A DNA stretch of 64,000 bases from Sphingomonas sp. BK235 (GCF_004345855.1 NZ_SLXN01000002.1:679828-743827); one strand, 5' to 3'; counted from the stretch's first letter, positions 47,550 to 56,916 are shown. Notes: generated by a model not told the origin, from the letters alone. Numbers and translations are program-made.

Positions 47550-48689
47550 GTGGCGCAGCACCAGAGTAGGCGTAGAGCCATAATCGCCGCCCGCGAACTT
47601 CGATCTAAACTAACCTGGCTCGTGGCATTGTCCTTGACGCTGATGACCGCGTCCGCACAGGCGGCTCAGATGGTCCGGCCGTTTTCAACGCCTTCCCCAC
47701 TAACGACATCCAGGCCAAACGACTGCTTGATGGTGACAGCCCTTCGATCGCTCGCGACGGGGCAGCCTTACCGGGCCGGTGACCGGAGCTATTCGCAGCT
47801 GGATGCCGCCAAAGCGGCGGACCGTGCGAAGGCTGCTGCGCCGGTCCGCGCGATGACCTCGGCGCTGGCACGGCAGGCTAACGCTTTCGTCTCGAGTGGT
47901 GGACGCGATGCCCGCAGCGGGGCTTGCGTTCTCATGATGCTGGAAACTTGGGCGAAAGCCGGAGCGCTGCGTGATGTAACAACGCACGATGCCCAATTTA
48001 TCCGGGCTGTCGCGCTATCGGGCTGGGCAATGGACTTTGCACAAGTCCGCGACATTCGCCTTCGTGGAGGCGCGGGTGACCCACGGCCAATTATCGTTGC
48101 CTGGCTGACGGCACAGGCGCGCGACACGTGCCACCATTTCGAAAACCTGCGCAATGCGACCGGACGTAACAACCAGCGTGCGTGGGCCGGCCTCGCCGCC
48201 ATGGCTACCGCAATGGCGACCGGAGACCGTGAGTTGCGTCGGTGCGGCTTGACTGCGACGCACGTCGCTCTGGACGAGGTCACCGACCAAGGATTCCTGC
48301 CGCTTGAGATCGCACGCAAGGAGCGCGCGCGCCACTACCATCTCTATGCTGTCGCGCCGCTGGTTGTGACCGCTGAGATCGTCGCTGCGAACGGCGGTGA
48401 CCTTTATGGCTATAAACGCGGTGCGCTGCGCCGGCTGGTCCACTTTACAGTTCATTCGATCGATTATCCCGGTTTGGTTGACCGTCTCTCGGGTGCAGCT
48501 CAGGAGCCAATTCACCGCTCTCCCGGTAGGCTGAAGGGCCAGTACTTCGCTTGGCTGGAATTTTATGTCAGGAGATTTGGCCTTGCGACGCCGGGTACCG
48601 AAGCCGTTCTCTCATTGAGGCCGTTAGTCAATCCTGAAATCGGTGGCGATATGACGATGTTGAGTCGAAGTAATAATGGCGCGCACTAG
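47550..48689 (+). CDS. PL5/alginate-lyase-like secreted polysaccharide lyase
   Basis: About 379 residues with a signal peptide (LTWLVALSLTLMTASAQAA), so periplasmic or secreted. The mature part is all-helical, with segments like the AlgL alpha/alpha barrel: NATGRNNQRAWAGLAAMATA (the NNxR motif that carries catalytic residues) and EIARKERARHYHLYAVAPLVV. Such lyases often sit in polysaccharide loci to remove mis-exported chains. GTG 47550 follows the acyltransferase stop by 1 bp; an in-frame GTG at 47523 is possible. Whether the substrate is alginate-like is not known. Confidence 0.75.
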   Translation: MAQHQSRRRAIIAARELRSKLTWLVALSLTLMTASAQAAQMVRPFSTPSPLTTSRPNDCLMVTALRSLATGQPYRAGDRSYSQLDAAKAADRAKAAAPVRAMTSALARQANAFVSSGGRDARSGACVLMMLETWAKAGALRDVTTHDAQFIRAVALSGWAMDFAQVRDIRLRGGAGDPRPIIVAWLTAQARDTCHHFENLRNATGRNNQRAWAGLAAMATAMATGDRELRRCGLTATHVALDEVTDQGFLPLEIARKERARHYHLYAVAPLVVTAEIVAANGGDLYGYKRGALRRLVHFTVHSIDYPGLVDRLSGAAQEPIHRSPGRLKGQYFAWLEFYVRRFGLATPGTEAVLSLRPLVNPEIGGDMTMLSRSNNGAH

Positions 48690-49125
48690 ATAATCATCGC
48701 TAACCGTTACATGAATCGTTATTCTGATTTCTATCACTGACAGGAGAGAGTAAAAAATCAAGTCGCGTCTTGGTGTTCGCTTTGATGGGGGCGCGGGTCG
48801 GTGCGCCTGAAAAGAGTTACTTTGTCGCGCAACGGCGAACTCCGACTGCTTGTGCCTGAACGGCCGATGATCGTTTTAAATCCGGCAGAGTCGTCTTGGG
48901 TTCGCTGCCATCCTCAGAGAAGTAAGCGATTGCTCCATAAAGGGCGATATAGCAACTGGGAGGTATCGGTTGGCGCGGCCGGGGGCGTCTCTAACCGGTA
49001 AATCGGCTTGGCTTCGATTGCAAAAGGGCCAGGCAAGGTGATATTATCAGCTTTCGGTAGGTGTATGCGCCATTTTTAGACAAATGGATGTATCTGCGCT
49101 TTTAAGGTGAGGTTTAGCTGCTAAA
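48690..49125. other. 436-bp region without a gene
   Basis: AT-richer than its surroundings near 48690-48780. Contains one short dispersed motif (TGAACGGCCGA at 48857-48867). No protein-like frame, promoter or terminator of note. Confidence 0.35.
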
Positions 49126-49844
49126 CTAAGTGCATAACGCCCGCTTAAGGTTGTTCGCCAAATGAAAGTAACCTACTGTCAGGATCGCCCTAAACGATTC
49201 ATCTGTCAGCGCGAGGAGATTGTTGCTCCTATCTCGGGGAGAGCAGTTGAATTGCAAGGCGCCCAATACCGCATATGTCGTGTTGAGCGCGCCACGCCTG
49301 AATTGCTTGCATTTGTTACTCTCGACTAGAGGCCACTGAGCTGACGGCTTCGTGCCCTGGCTATCCGCACTTTGTACGGTTCTTTCTTGTCGGGTGCCGA
49401 GATGGTATCCGACATCCGAGATGTTCGCAAGGTCGGCCAACCCAGCGACGTGGCTCTTTTGCGCCCCGGCGCCCGATATCGCGCGGTTTGCCTCCCGCCA
49501 ACATAGTGCGATGGCCAACATTAATCCGATTTTGACGGCGGTTGCCAGTATGATCCATCCAGCGAAATGATGTTTGCCAAGCAACAAGGTTTCCGGCTGT
49601 ACGCGTGATGGGCCCACGCCCCTTCCATCGCCATCCCTTGCGCGAAGCGCGCCCACGTCTCGACTTCCGCAGCCTTTGCTGCTGGTTGCGCGCGCACAAG
49701 CACAGCGTACACGTCGCCTACAATCGTCCGATTTCGGGCGTCGGAGTAGTCGAGGCGGACGCCGAGACGGTCTTCCACCTCGGCGCTTGCCGAGATCTCG
49801 TCGCCATCCCTGTCGATACCCAGGCTATGCGGAGCATGGTCCAA
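49126..49844 (-). pseudogene. frameshifted hypothetical protein with C-terminal membrane helix
   Basis: From ATG 49844 one frame reads MDHAPHSLGIDRDGDEI ... LGVRLDYSDARNRTIVGDVYAVL ... VETWARFAQGMA; at about 49620 the coding pattern moves to the next frame (GVGPSRVQPETLLLGKH, then a helix IILATAVKIGLMLAIALCW). Joined, this gives a compact soluble domain plus a membrane anchor. The soluble part vaguely resembles an acyl-carrier-like fold but lacks a clear DSL motif. The break may be a real mutation or a sequencing indel. Confidence 0.5.
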
Positions 49845-49909
49845 CAGTTGCCATGCCTCGATGGTCGAGTGAGGCGAGCATCAAGCAAACGTTTGCTATC
49901 CTGCAATCA

Positions 49910-50050
49910 GGGCAGCCGAATCGCTGCGCGGAGCGCCTGCAAGGTTCGAGCGGCGATATGAACGAGCGGCCGGAGCTGAAAAGCGGGGAGGGGCGTCTGA
50001 ATGACCGATTGTGGGTCCCCGGCATGAGAGGGTAGGGGGCGGCAACCGCC
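49910..50050. repeat. dispersed intergenic repeat, copy A
   Basis: Shares with copies B-D the blocks GCTGCGCGGAGCGCC, AAGGTTCGAGC, TGAACGAGCGGCCGGAG, GGGGAGGGG and TGAATGACCGATTGTGGGTC, in the same order. It fills most of the gap 49845-50197, where no gene is seen. Confidence 0.75.
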
Positions 50051-50197
50051 AAAGCGGTCCGAACCGGGCATCCTGTCTACCTTTCGGCACCGCCGCTTGT
50101 TCATCTCGGTGCCGTTCGACACAAGCATGACTGGTCTTTTGACCCAGGTAGGGTGTGCCTACCCAGTGACCTCTACACAAACATCCGGAGCAAATGC

Positions 50198-50656
50198 ATG
50201 CCTGGCTCGATGCTAACCGCCTTCGCGATGCTAGGTCAGACCCAATCCATATACGACAGAGTGCCGGAGGTCGTCGTCGGTAGAACGCACGTTATCGGCT
50301 GGCCCGAAGACAGAGCGCGAGGAGATTGGCTGACGTGGGATGAGGAGGGAAGTCTCGAGCGGCTGAGCAAGGTCGCTATTAATCCAAATCATGCGAACGT
50401 TGAGTTGCGTTGCCTTATTGTGAATATGAGGCTGGCCTCCTGCCAGCCAACCGCACGAAGCAAAACAGGCGAACTGAAAGCCTATCGCAGCATAATAGCA
50501 AATCTGCGTCTTTCCAGCTCGGGTAGTACTAAGAACGGCGAGTACGCAACCATTCTCATTTCTTTCGCGTCTTTAGGGTGCGATCCTCTATCTGGCTGCG
50601 TAGCCACACCCCCACCGCCGCCTCCACCTCCACCTCAGACGCCTGGTAACCGGTAA
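50198..50656 (+). CDS. hypothetical secreted protein, TonB-C-terminal-like
   Basis: About 152 residues with a short hydrophobic start (MLTAFAMLGQTQS) that could be a signal peptide. The middle segment (ANVELRCLIVNMRLASCQ) resembles the beta strands of TonB C-terminal-like domains found in sphingomonad orphan proteins; the match is faint. The C-terminus ends in a run of prolines (nine, then QTPGNR). ATG 50198 has GGAG 7 nt upstream; a longer start at 50153 is possible. Function not assigned. Confidence 0.5.
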   Translation: MPGSMLTAFAMLGQTQSIYDRVPEVVVGRTHVIGWPEDRARGDWLTWDEEGSLERLSKVAINPNHANVELRCLIVNMRLASCQPTARSKTGELKAYRSIIANLRLSSSGSTKNGEYATILISFASLGCDPLSGCVATPPPPPPPPPQTPGNR

Positions 50657-50777
50657 TGACCCCTCCGGCGCAGTCGGTTGTTTTTCGCTGACCAACGCGG
50701 GAGCGATCCTCGGCCATAGCTGAACGGCAACTGCGCCGCCTCCCTTCCCCAAAGCCGCCGGGCAGCTTCCCTCTCAA

Positions 50778-50890
50778 TCGGGCGAGCCGGACCGCTACGT
50801 GCAGCGCCCGGAAGGCTCGAGCGGCGAGATGAACAAGCGGCCGGAGTTGGGAAGCTGGGAGGGGCTCCTGAGTGACCGGTTCTGGGTCTC
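50778..50890. repeat. dispersed intergenic repeat, copy B
   Basis: Contains GCAGCGCCCGGAAGGCTCGA, GATGAACAAGCGGCCGGAG, GGGAGGGGCTCCTGAGTGAC and CGGTTCTGGGTC, matching copies A and D block by block. Located just upstream of the dioxygenase gene. Confidence 0.75.
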
Positions 50891-50932
50891 CTCGGGTCGA
50901 CGCCGAGACTAAGTCGGGCTAGCGTCAGCCAC

Positions 50933-51625
50933 ATGCTCGGAACCCTCTGCCGCTCCTCCGACCTCACCCTTGAAAATGACGGAGCGCGACTGGTCGCACA
51001 AGCTTTGAACGAAGCTGCGTGCGGTCGCCTAGAGACTGCCCTTTCCGCGCTGCCGGCAAGCAAGCCGGGTGTGCGGATTGAGGAAGGGCGGCAGTTGCAG
51101 TCCTTCCTTGATCGCGCGGAACCCATCGGCGTTATCGCGGCATCCGTGCTCGGAGATCAGGCTCGCCCCGTTCGTGCGATCCTGTTCGATAAGAGTGCGG
51201 AGCGGAACTGGGCGCTCGGCTGGCACCAGGATCGTACAATCGTGGTCAAGGAACGAGTGGACACCGACGGGTACGGGCCGTGGACCGTCAAGTCCGGGTT
51301 GATCCAGGTGGAGCCCCCTTTCGAGATCCTCGAGCGCATGGTGACGCTGCGCGTGCACCTGGACGCGGTCGACGAGCGCAACGCACCGCTCCGCATCGTG
51401 CCCGGCTCGCACAGGCTGGGACGAGTGCCCGAGGCCGAGATCGAGCACGTCGTGGCGACCTTCGGCGAGCGCCTATGTCTCGCCGAGCGCGGTGACGTCT
51501 GGCTATACGCCACGCCGATCATCCACGCCTCGCTCGCCGCTGATCCGCCGCGCCGGCGCCGCGTTCTTCAGGTCGACTTCTCGGCCGATGCCGCGCCAGG
51601 TCCACTCGCCTGGCGCGGCCTGTAG
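50933..51625 (+). CDS. phytanoyl-CoA dioxygenase (PhyH) family protein
   Basis: A 230-residue non-haem Fe(II)/2-oxoglutarate-dependent oxygenase. The metal-binding His-x-Asp is in ALGWHQDRTIVV, the distal His in TPIIHASLAAD, and the 2-oxoglutarate Arg probably in PPRRRRVLQVDF; RIVPGSHRLGR is the usual PGSH motif. Members hydroxylate diverse small molecules; the substrate here is unknown. Copy B of the intergenic repeat lies directly before it. The phosphatase gene follows 9 bp later, likely in the same transcript. Confidence 0.85.
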   Translation: MLGTLCRSSDLTLENDGARLVAQALNEAACGRLETALSALPASKPGVRIEEGRQLQSFLDRAEPIGVIAASVLGDQARPVRAILFDKSAERNWALGWHQDRTIVVKERVDTDGYGPWTVKSGLIQVEPPFEILERMVTLRVHLDAVDERNAPLRIVPGSHRLGRVPEAEIEHVVATFGERLCLAERGDVWLYATPIIHASLAADPPRRRRVLQVDFSADAAPGPLAWRGL

Positions 51626-51634
51626 GGGTTAGGG

Positions 51635-52003
51635 TTGCAGCGCCTTCGCGTACAGACGGTGCTGTTCGTGTGCAGTCAGAACAGATTGCGCAGCCCAACG
51701 GCCGAGCAGGTGTTCTCGCGCCGGCAGGACCTGGAGGTGGACTCCGCCGGCATGAACCACGATGCCGAAAATCCGCCTACGGCCGAGCTGGTCGCGTGGG
51801 CAGATGTGATTTTCGTCATGGAGAAGGCGCACCGGAGCAAGCTGCAGCGGCGCTTTCGAGCGGTTCTTGGGGGCAGGCGCGTGGTCTGCTTAGACACACC
51901 CGATAACTACGCCTTTATGCAGCCCGAACTGATCCAGCTATTGGAGACCAAGGTGAGCCGTCACCTGCCTGCATCGCCACCGACGCAAGAGCCAGACGCT
52001 TGA
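51635..52003 (+). CDS. low-molecular-weight protein-tyrosine-phosphatase-like protein
   Basis: A 122-residue protein with the P-loop VLFVCSQNRLRSPTAEQVF (Cys-x5-Arg-Ser), the signature of LMW phosphatases, and a general-acid-like Asp in CLDTPDNYAFM. It is shorter than Wzb-type enzymes (about 145) and matches a short subfamily often annotated only as phosphotyrosine phosphatase. The TTG start follows the dioxygenase by 9 bp. It could dephosphorylate the Wzc-like kinase at 42.8 kb, but no linkage beyond ~6 kb proximity supports this. Confidence 0.82.
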   Translation: MQRLRVQTVLFVCSQNRLRSPTAEQVFSRRQDLEVDSAGMNHDAENPPTAELVAWADVIFVMEKAHRSKLQRRFRAVLGGRRVVCLDTPDNYAFMQPELIQLLETKVSRHLPASPPTQEPDA

Positions 52004-52274
52004 TCGACCGCCTCGATTTCGCGAGTGAGCTGCCTTGATCCTCACCTTAACGAATGACCGATGTGAGCGCACGGGAAGGGCAGGCTGAACGGCCGAAAGT
52101 GGGTCGTAGCGAACGAGCCTTTTGGCTTTTGTCTACCAAGACGCGAGCTTACCGCCCTCTTTGCCTGCGAGGCGACACTCGATCGTCGCACCCGCACCGG
52201 CGAGGTGCTATGCCGCACCTCAACATCGCACCCGCTTAACGAAACGTCGGCCGGTGTTTCGGCGAACACAACGG

Positions 52275-52823
52275 TTACAAGGAACCGCTGTGACTATTTG
52301 AGGTGTCCCAAGAACGCTGATCCCTCGGCAGCATGCCGTCTGGGTCGTGCACGCTAACCCGATCGGCATCGGTCAGGTTCGCGCTGAAGATAACCAGGTT
52401 GGTTCCAGTTTCGTCATAAGTCGAAGGGAAGAGGGCACCAGCTGCTCCGGACCGTATAGCCTCATCGGCAAGCTGCCACGACGGTGGCGAGCGACGCTCG
52501 ACGCGGGCAATCCAGCGCCAATCGCAATTCCAGCTTGCCCACTGGGAAGCCCATACGCCTGCGTCGAAGCCACCCGACAAGTCGATGACGTCCAGCAGAT
52601 CTATCTCATAGGCGGCCAGCGTCGCCGGCCGGGGCAAGCTTGAGCCTTGCATGCACTCAGCCAAGGCTGTCCCGGGCGATTTGGACAGGTACAGCGCCTC
52701 GACACCCGGCCGATTGAAGCGGCCACCTACATTTGCCGCTCCCGCCCCGCTAAGCGGCAGATAGGCCCACTTCGGTGTGAGATAGCGGTAGAAGTTTGCT
52801 GGTCCCAGCCTCCCTCGCAACAC
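52275..52823 (-). CDS. RES-domain toxin
   Basis: A 182-residue RES-family toxin. Conserved elements: FYRYLTPKWAYLPLSGAGAA, GGRFNRPGVEALYLSKSPGTALAE (Arg-x-Asn near the NAD site) and the C-terminal LFPSTYDETGTNLVIF. RES toxins degrade NAD+ (known for MbcT/Res). The GTG start lies 2 bp after the antitoxin stop, typical for coupled pairs. All recognised RES motifs are present, so it is probably functional. Confidence 0.88.
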   Translation of the reverse strand: MLRGRLGPANFYRYLTPKWAYLPLSGAGAANVGGRFNRPGVEALYLSKSPGTALAECMQGSSLPRPATLAAYEIDLLDVIDLSGGFDAGVWASQWASWNCDWRWIARVERRSPPSWQLADEAIRSGAAGALFPSTYDETGTNLVIFSANLTDADRVSVHDPDGMLPRDQRSWDTSNSHSGSL

Positions 52824-52825
52824 AA

Positions 52826-53224
52826 TCAGCCGTTGGCTCCATCAAGGAGCTCGGACAGATGCGCGAGCACGGCATCAGTATGACCGCCAGCGACCAACTC
52901 GGCAGCCGTCTTGCGCTTGAGGGTGACGATCGGCTCGTTTCTAAACCAGTAGACCGCCTGCTCGATATTGCCGGTGAGCTCGCTTGCGGCCATGATCACG
53001 CGCACCATGTCGCGAAGCCGATCCTGCAGCCGCTCCGACGCAGGATTGGCGAGCGTGTTACGGTGAACGCCGGCGATCTCTGCCAGTCGGGACAGCTGAA
53101 CGCCTAAAGCTAAGGCGACCCGCTTGGGAGAAATGTGAGGGGTTCTCGGCTCCTGCAAACTTGCCACGAAGCTCGACGCCAGCGGCGAGGCACGTTGCTC
53201 ATCGACCTGGAAAGCTGTCGCCAC
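52826..53224 (-). CDS. Xre/MbcA/ParS-type antitoxin
   Basis: A 132-residue partner of the RES toxin: a helix-turn-helix (ISPKRVALALGVQLSRLAEIAG) followed by the C-terminal MbcA/ParS toxin-binding domain (YWFRNEPIVTLKRKTAAELV). GTG 53224 is preferred because GGAGCAGGGCA precedes it and because a strong promoter at 53251-53279 would place the transcript start downstream of the alternative ATG at 53275. It probably represses its own promoter, as known members do. Confidence 0.88.
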   Translation of the reverse strand: MATAFQVDEQRASPLASSFVASLQEPRTPHISPKRVALALGVQLSRLAEIAGVHRNTLANPASERLQDRLRDMVRVIMAASELTGNIEQAVYWFRNEPIVTLKRKTAAELVAGGHTDAVLAHLSELLDGANG

Positions 53225-53250
53225 TGCCCTGCTCCGCTGCGTAGGCGCAC

Positions 53251-53279
53251 AATATATGCATATTCCGCAGCACATTCAA
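53251..53279 (-). promoter_or_regulatory. sigma-70-type promoter of the RES/Xre operon
   Basis: Minus strand reads TTGAAT, 17 nt, TATATT. The spacer end and -10 include ATATGCATAT, a palindrome at 53255-53264 that is a good candidate antitoxin operator. Start codon at 53224. Confidence 0.65.
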
Positions 53280-53371
53280 CAGCGCGATTGAGCCGGGTGA
53301 TTGTTCCTGGCGCCATCGAACGTGTCCCATTGGCGGTACCCTGATCGGGCAGTCGGCCAAGCGCTTCAATC

Positions 53372-53660
53372 CTACAAGCGGATAATGCAGGGGAAGGCGC
53401 CCGCGCCCAAGTTAGCCGTCTCGGCGCCCGGCTCAGCTCTGAGCAGCCGGCGATCGCGAGCGATCTTTGCCAGCAAGGTGCGGCTGCATCCGGTCGCATC
53501 CACGATTTCCCGCCAGCTGCGCCAGTCGCTTAGCAGCGGACGAGATTGCGGCGTTGCGGGCTTTATTAGCGGCGCGGCCTCTATGAAGCCCGGCCGCCTT
53601 CGCCTTGGCGGTGCCCTCGGTCTGGCGGCGACGCCGATCCTCATAGTCCTTGCGAGCCAC
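53372..53660 (-). pseudogene. serine resolvase/invertase C-terminal remnant
   Basis: One frame gives ARKDYEDRRRRQTEGTAKAK and RGRAANKARNAAI, the linker region of Tn3-type resolvases. The next frame continues with WRSWREIVDATGCSRTLLAKIAR, the C-terminal helix-turn-helix. The N-terminal catalytic domain with the nucleophilic Ser is absent. A frameshift and truncation make it a fragment, evidence of an old mobile element near the RES/Xre pair. Confidence 0.7.
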
Positions 53661-53673
53661 GCGAAACGCCTAA

Positions 53674-53751
53674 GGGGCTCGAACGGCGAGATGAATAAGC
53701 GACCGGATCTGGGGGGCGGGTGGGGCGGGCTGAGTGGCCGCTTTTGAGTCA
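53674..53751. repeat. dispersed intergenic repeat, copy C (short)
   Basis: GGGGCTCGAACGGCGAGATG, AATAAGCGACCGGATCTG and GGGCTGAGTGGCCGCTTTTG match the 3' two thirds of copies A, B and D; the 5' block is missing. Confidence 0.65.
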
Positions 53752-53910
53752 GCGATTCTAAGAGGTCGGTGCTCAGCAGCCCGAGCCATCAAAGGCCATT
53801 CTCATCGACGTTCGGACCGTTGCTGCGCCGACGCTAACGCAAAAACATGGCCATCCTCGCAGCGCTCTGCCATTGATTTTGGTACAGTATAGCGGAGTTG
53901 GTTCAGGTAG

Positions 53911-56900
53911 ATGGCGGAAAACGGGCAGCACTGGGATGAGCCGTCACGCGAGCAGCTCGCGGCGGCAAGTGCCGGCGATCCGGCGTGCGTGCGTCTTCTC
54001 GCGGGCACGATCGCCGAGGCACCGTTCCCCATGTTTATCGTAGTGGGGCCGGAACGCCGCCTTCTCTACAATCGAGCATATGTGCCAATTTTGGTGAACT
54101 CTCATCCGTCGGCACTGGGTCGCCGCTTTTTCGACGTCTGGCCTGAGGTCCGCGACGACATAGAGCCCGTGATCGACCGCGCCTTTGCAGGTGAGGCAAC
54201 CCGCTTCGAAGATCTGCCGGTCACTCTCCACCGCCCCGAACCCGCCACGGCTTGGTTCACCTTTTCCTACAGTCCCGTCCGCGATGAGGCGGGCGCTGTG
54301 ATCGCGGCGCTGTGCGTCTGTAGCGAGACGACGCTGGTTGTCAGTATGCGTCAACGACAGGCGTTTCTGGCTAAGCTCGAGGCGGCGTTCCGCGAGGTGC
54401 AGGATGCCGACGCGATCGTCGCGGCTGCCCAAGCGCTGCTTGGCAGGCACTTCGGCATGAGCCGTGTTGGCTATGGCAGTGTCGACACGGCGGGGCGCTA
54501 CTTCACTACGCGCGGCAACTGGACGGACGGCAGCGTACCGCATCACGACGGCACGCACGACCTTGCCGCCTTTGGGGATGAGGTGTTCGCCGCTTTGCGG
54601 GGCGGCGTCTCGCTGGTGGTGGAAGACGCCCATACCGACCCGCGCGTCACGTCCTCGGAGGTCGCGCACGCGTTCGCCGCGCTTGAGATCCGCTCGGTCG
54701 TCACCGTCTCGCTGCACAAGGCAGGGCGGTTCGTCGCCGCGCTTTACCTGCACTCTCGCGAGCCTCGCCGGTGGACTGTAGACGAGGTCGACCTCATCCG
54801 TGACGTTGCGGAACGGACCTGGTCAGCAGTCGAGCGCTCCCATGCCGAGGCCACGTTACGCGAGCTCGTGCAGCGGCAAGGCTTTCTACTCGAACTCGGA
54901 GACCGCCTCCGTCCCTTTGCCGACGCGGAGATGATCAAGGCGACGGCTGTCCAACTCCTCGGCCGGTACCTGCGCGCCGGACGCGCAGGTTATGGCGAGA
55001 TTGATTTCGCGCAGGGGCATGTCACCGTCGAGCGCGACTGGACGAACGGATCGATGGCGTCGCTAGCCGGCGAGACACGGCCACTCGACTCGTTCGGTCC
55101 GGCGATTATCGATCGGCTGAAGGCGGGCGAGTTGCTGCGGATCTGCTCGGTCGCCGGCGACCCCGTCGCGGCGCCCTACGCCGATGGTTACGCGAGCATC
55201 GGCACGGCCGCCTTGCTCGTGGTACCGCTGATCAAGCTCGGCCGGCTGACCGCAATCCTCTACCTTCACGAGGAGCAGCTGCGCGAGTGGAGCGACGATG
55301 ACGCGGCGATAGCGAGGGAGGTCGCGGAACGCACCTGGTCTGCCGTCGAACGTGCGCACGCTGAAGCGGCGGTACGGGATCTAAATGCGACGCTGGAACG
55401 CCGGGTTGACGATGCGCTGGCCGAGCGGCGGTTGTTCGCGGAAATCGTCGCCGCCACCACCTCACCGATCCAGATGATCGACAGGGAATATCGATTCCTC
55501 GCGGTCAATCCGGCCGCAGAGCGGGATTACGATCGCGTGTTTGGCGTTCGTCCCGCCGCAGGCCAGTCGCTACTCAATCTGCTGGCGCATGTTCCGCAAC
55601 AGCGCGAGGCGGCACGAAAGGTATGGGATCGCGCGCTTGCGGGTGAGTCGTTCGATCTGCGCGGCAGCTGGGGCGGCGAAGGGACGAACCGTCGCGTATA
55701 CGACATGCACTTCCAACCAGTTCGGGATGCGACGGGCGAGACCACGGCGGCATATCTTATCGGCCGCGACGTCACCGACCTCGTGTACGAACAGGAACGC
55801 CTCGCCCAGGCGGAGGAGCAGTTACGCCACGCGCAGAAGGTGGAGGCATTGGGGCAGTTGACCGGCGGCGTCGCTCACGACTTCAACAATCTGCTGACAC
55901 CGATCGTCGGCAGCCTTGACCTGCTGCAACGTAAAAACGTGGGAGGGGTTCGTGAGCAGCGGCTGATCGCTGGTGCGGCACAAGCGGCTGAGCGTGCAAA
56001 GGTACTAGTACAGCGCCTCCTGGCGTTTGCGCGCCGCCAGCCCTTGCAGCCCAGTGCCGTCAATCTGGCTACCCTGGTGCATGGCTTGGCCGACCTCATT
56101 GCCAGCACGGCGGGACCACAGATCCGACTGGCGGTGCAGGTGGCGGACAACCTGCCGCCGGCACATGCCGACGCGAACCAGCTTGAGATGGCGCTCCTCA
56201 ACCTATCGGTGAATGCGCGGGATGCGATGCCGGACGGCGGTACGCTGCGGATCACGGCCGAGATGAGCGGCGCCGACCTTCTCCCACCGCCGGGCGTAAG
56301 AACGGGCTCGTACCTGCGATTGTCAGTCGCCGATACCGGATCGGGAATGGATGAGGCGACGCTGGCGCGCGCGGTCGAGCCCTTCTTTTCCACAAAGGGC
56401 GTGGGAAAGGGGACAGGCCTCGGACTGTCGATGGTACACGGCCTCGCCTCACAACTCGGCGGCGCGCTCACGATCCGAAGCCGCGTCGGGGTCGGCACGA
56501 ATGTCGAACTCTGGCTGCCGGTGAGCGACGAGCAGCAGGTAGGGCTGGGCACGACTGCTACGAACGTGCCGGTGAGAGGGTCGAGCGGCACGGTGCTGCT
56601 CGTCGACGACGAGGCCATTGCCCGAATGACCACGGCAGTCATGCTCGGAGACCTTGGCTATACGGTCGTGGAAGCGGAGTCCGCCGAAGCCGCGCTTGCA
56701 CTCGTCAATGACGGCCTGGTCCCTGATCTCTTAGTTAGTGATCACCTGATGCCGGGGCTTAGCGGCACGGAGTTAGCGCGGATGCTCCAAGCCCGCCTGT
56801 CGAGGATGAGCGTCCTGATTGTTTCGGGCTACTCTGAGCTCGATGAGATCGCACCCGACCTGCGGCGGTTGACCAAACCGTTCCGCCAGGAGGAACTCGC

Positions 56901-56916
56901 CTCTGCGTTGACCTGA
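53911..56916 (+). CDS. hybrid sensor histidine kinase (PAS-GAF-GAF-PAS-HisKA-HATPase-REC)
   Basis: A 1001-residue soluble kinase. PAS at about 35-150, two GAF domains (about 155-315 and 325-490, each ending in a VAERTWSAVERAHAEA-type helix, so an internal duplication), a second PAS (505-640), phospho-acceptor His656 in GGVAHDFNNLLTPI, and an ATPase with NARDAMPDGG and GKGTGLGLSMVHGL. The C-terminal receiver has VLLVDDEAIARM and Asp944 in LLVSDHLMPGLSG. The HDFNN type is usual in alphaproteobacterial hybrid kinases. GAF domains imply a small-molecule or light input that cannot be identified. Confidence 0.92.
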   Translation: MAENGQHWDEPSREQLAAASAGDPACVRLLAGTIAEAPFPMFIVVGPERRLLYNRAYVPILVNSHPSALGRRFFDVWPEVRDDIEPVIDRAFAGEATRFEDLPVTLHRPEPATAWFTFSYSPVRDEAGAVIAALCVCSETTLVVSMRQRQAFLAKLEAAFREVQDADAIVAAAQALLGRHFGMSRVGYGSVDTAGRYFTTRGNWTDGSVPHHDGTHDLAAFGDEVFAALRGGVSLVVEDAHTDPRVTSSEVAHAFAALEIRSVVTVSLHKAGRFVAALYLHSREPRRWTVDEVDLIRDVAERTWSAVERSHAEATLRELVQRQGFLLELGDRLRPFADAEMIKATAVQLLGRYLRAGRAGYGEIDFAQGHVTVERDWTNGSMASLAGETRPLDSFGPAIIDRLKAGELLRICSVAGDPVAAPYADGYASIGTAALLVVPLIKLGRLTAILYLHEEQLREWSDDDAAIAREVAERTWSAVERAHAEAAVRDLNATLERRVDDALAERRLFAEIVAATTSPIQMIDREYRFLAVNPAAERDYDRVFGVRPAAGQSLLNLLAHVPQQREAARKVWDRALAGESFDLRGSWGGEGTNRRVYDMHFQPVRDATGETTAAYLIGRDVTDLVYEQERLAQAEEQLRHAQKVEALGQLTGGVAHDFNNLLTPIVGSLDLLQRKNVGGVREQRLIAGAAQAAERAKVLVQRLLAFARRQPLQPSAVNLATLVHGLADLIASTAGPQIRLAVQVADNLPPAHADANQLEMALLNLSVNARDAMPDGGTLRITAEMSGADLLPPPGVRTGSYLRLSVADTGSGMDEATLARAVEPFFSTKGVGKGTGLGLSMVHGLASQLGGALTIRSRVGVGTNVELWLPVSDEQQVGLGTTATNVPVRGSSGTVLLVDDEAIARMTTAVMLGDLGYTVVEAESAEAALALVNDGLVPDLLVSDHLMPGLSGTELARMLQARLSRMSVLIVSGYSELDEIAPDLRRLTKPFRQEELASALT

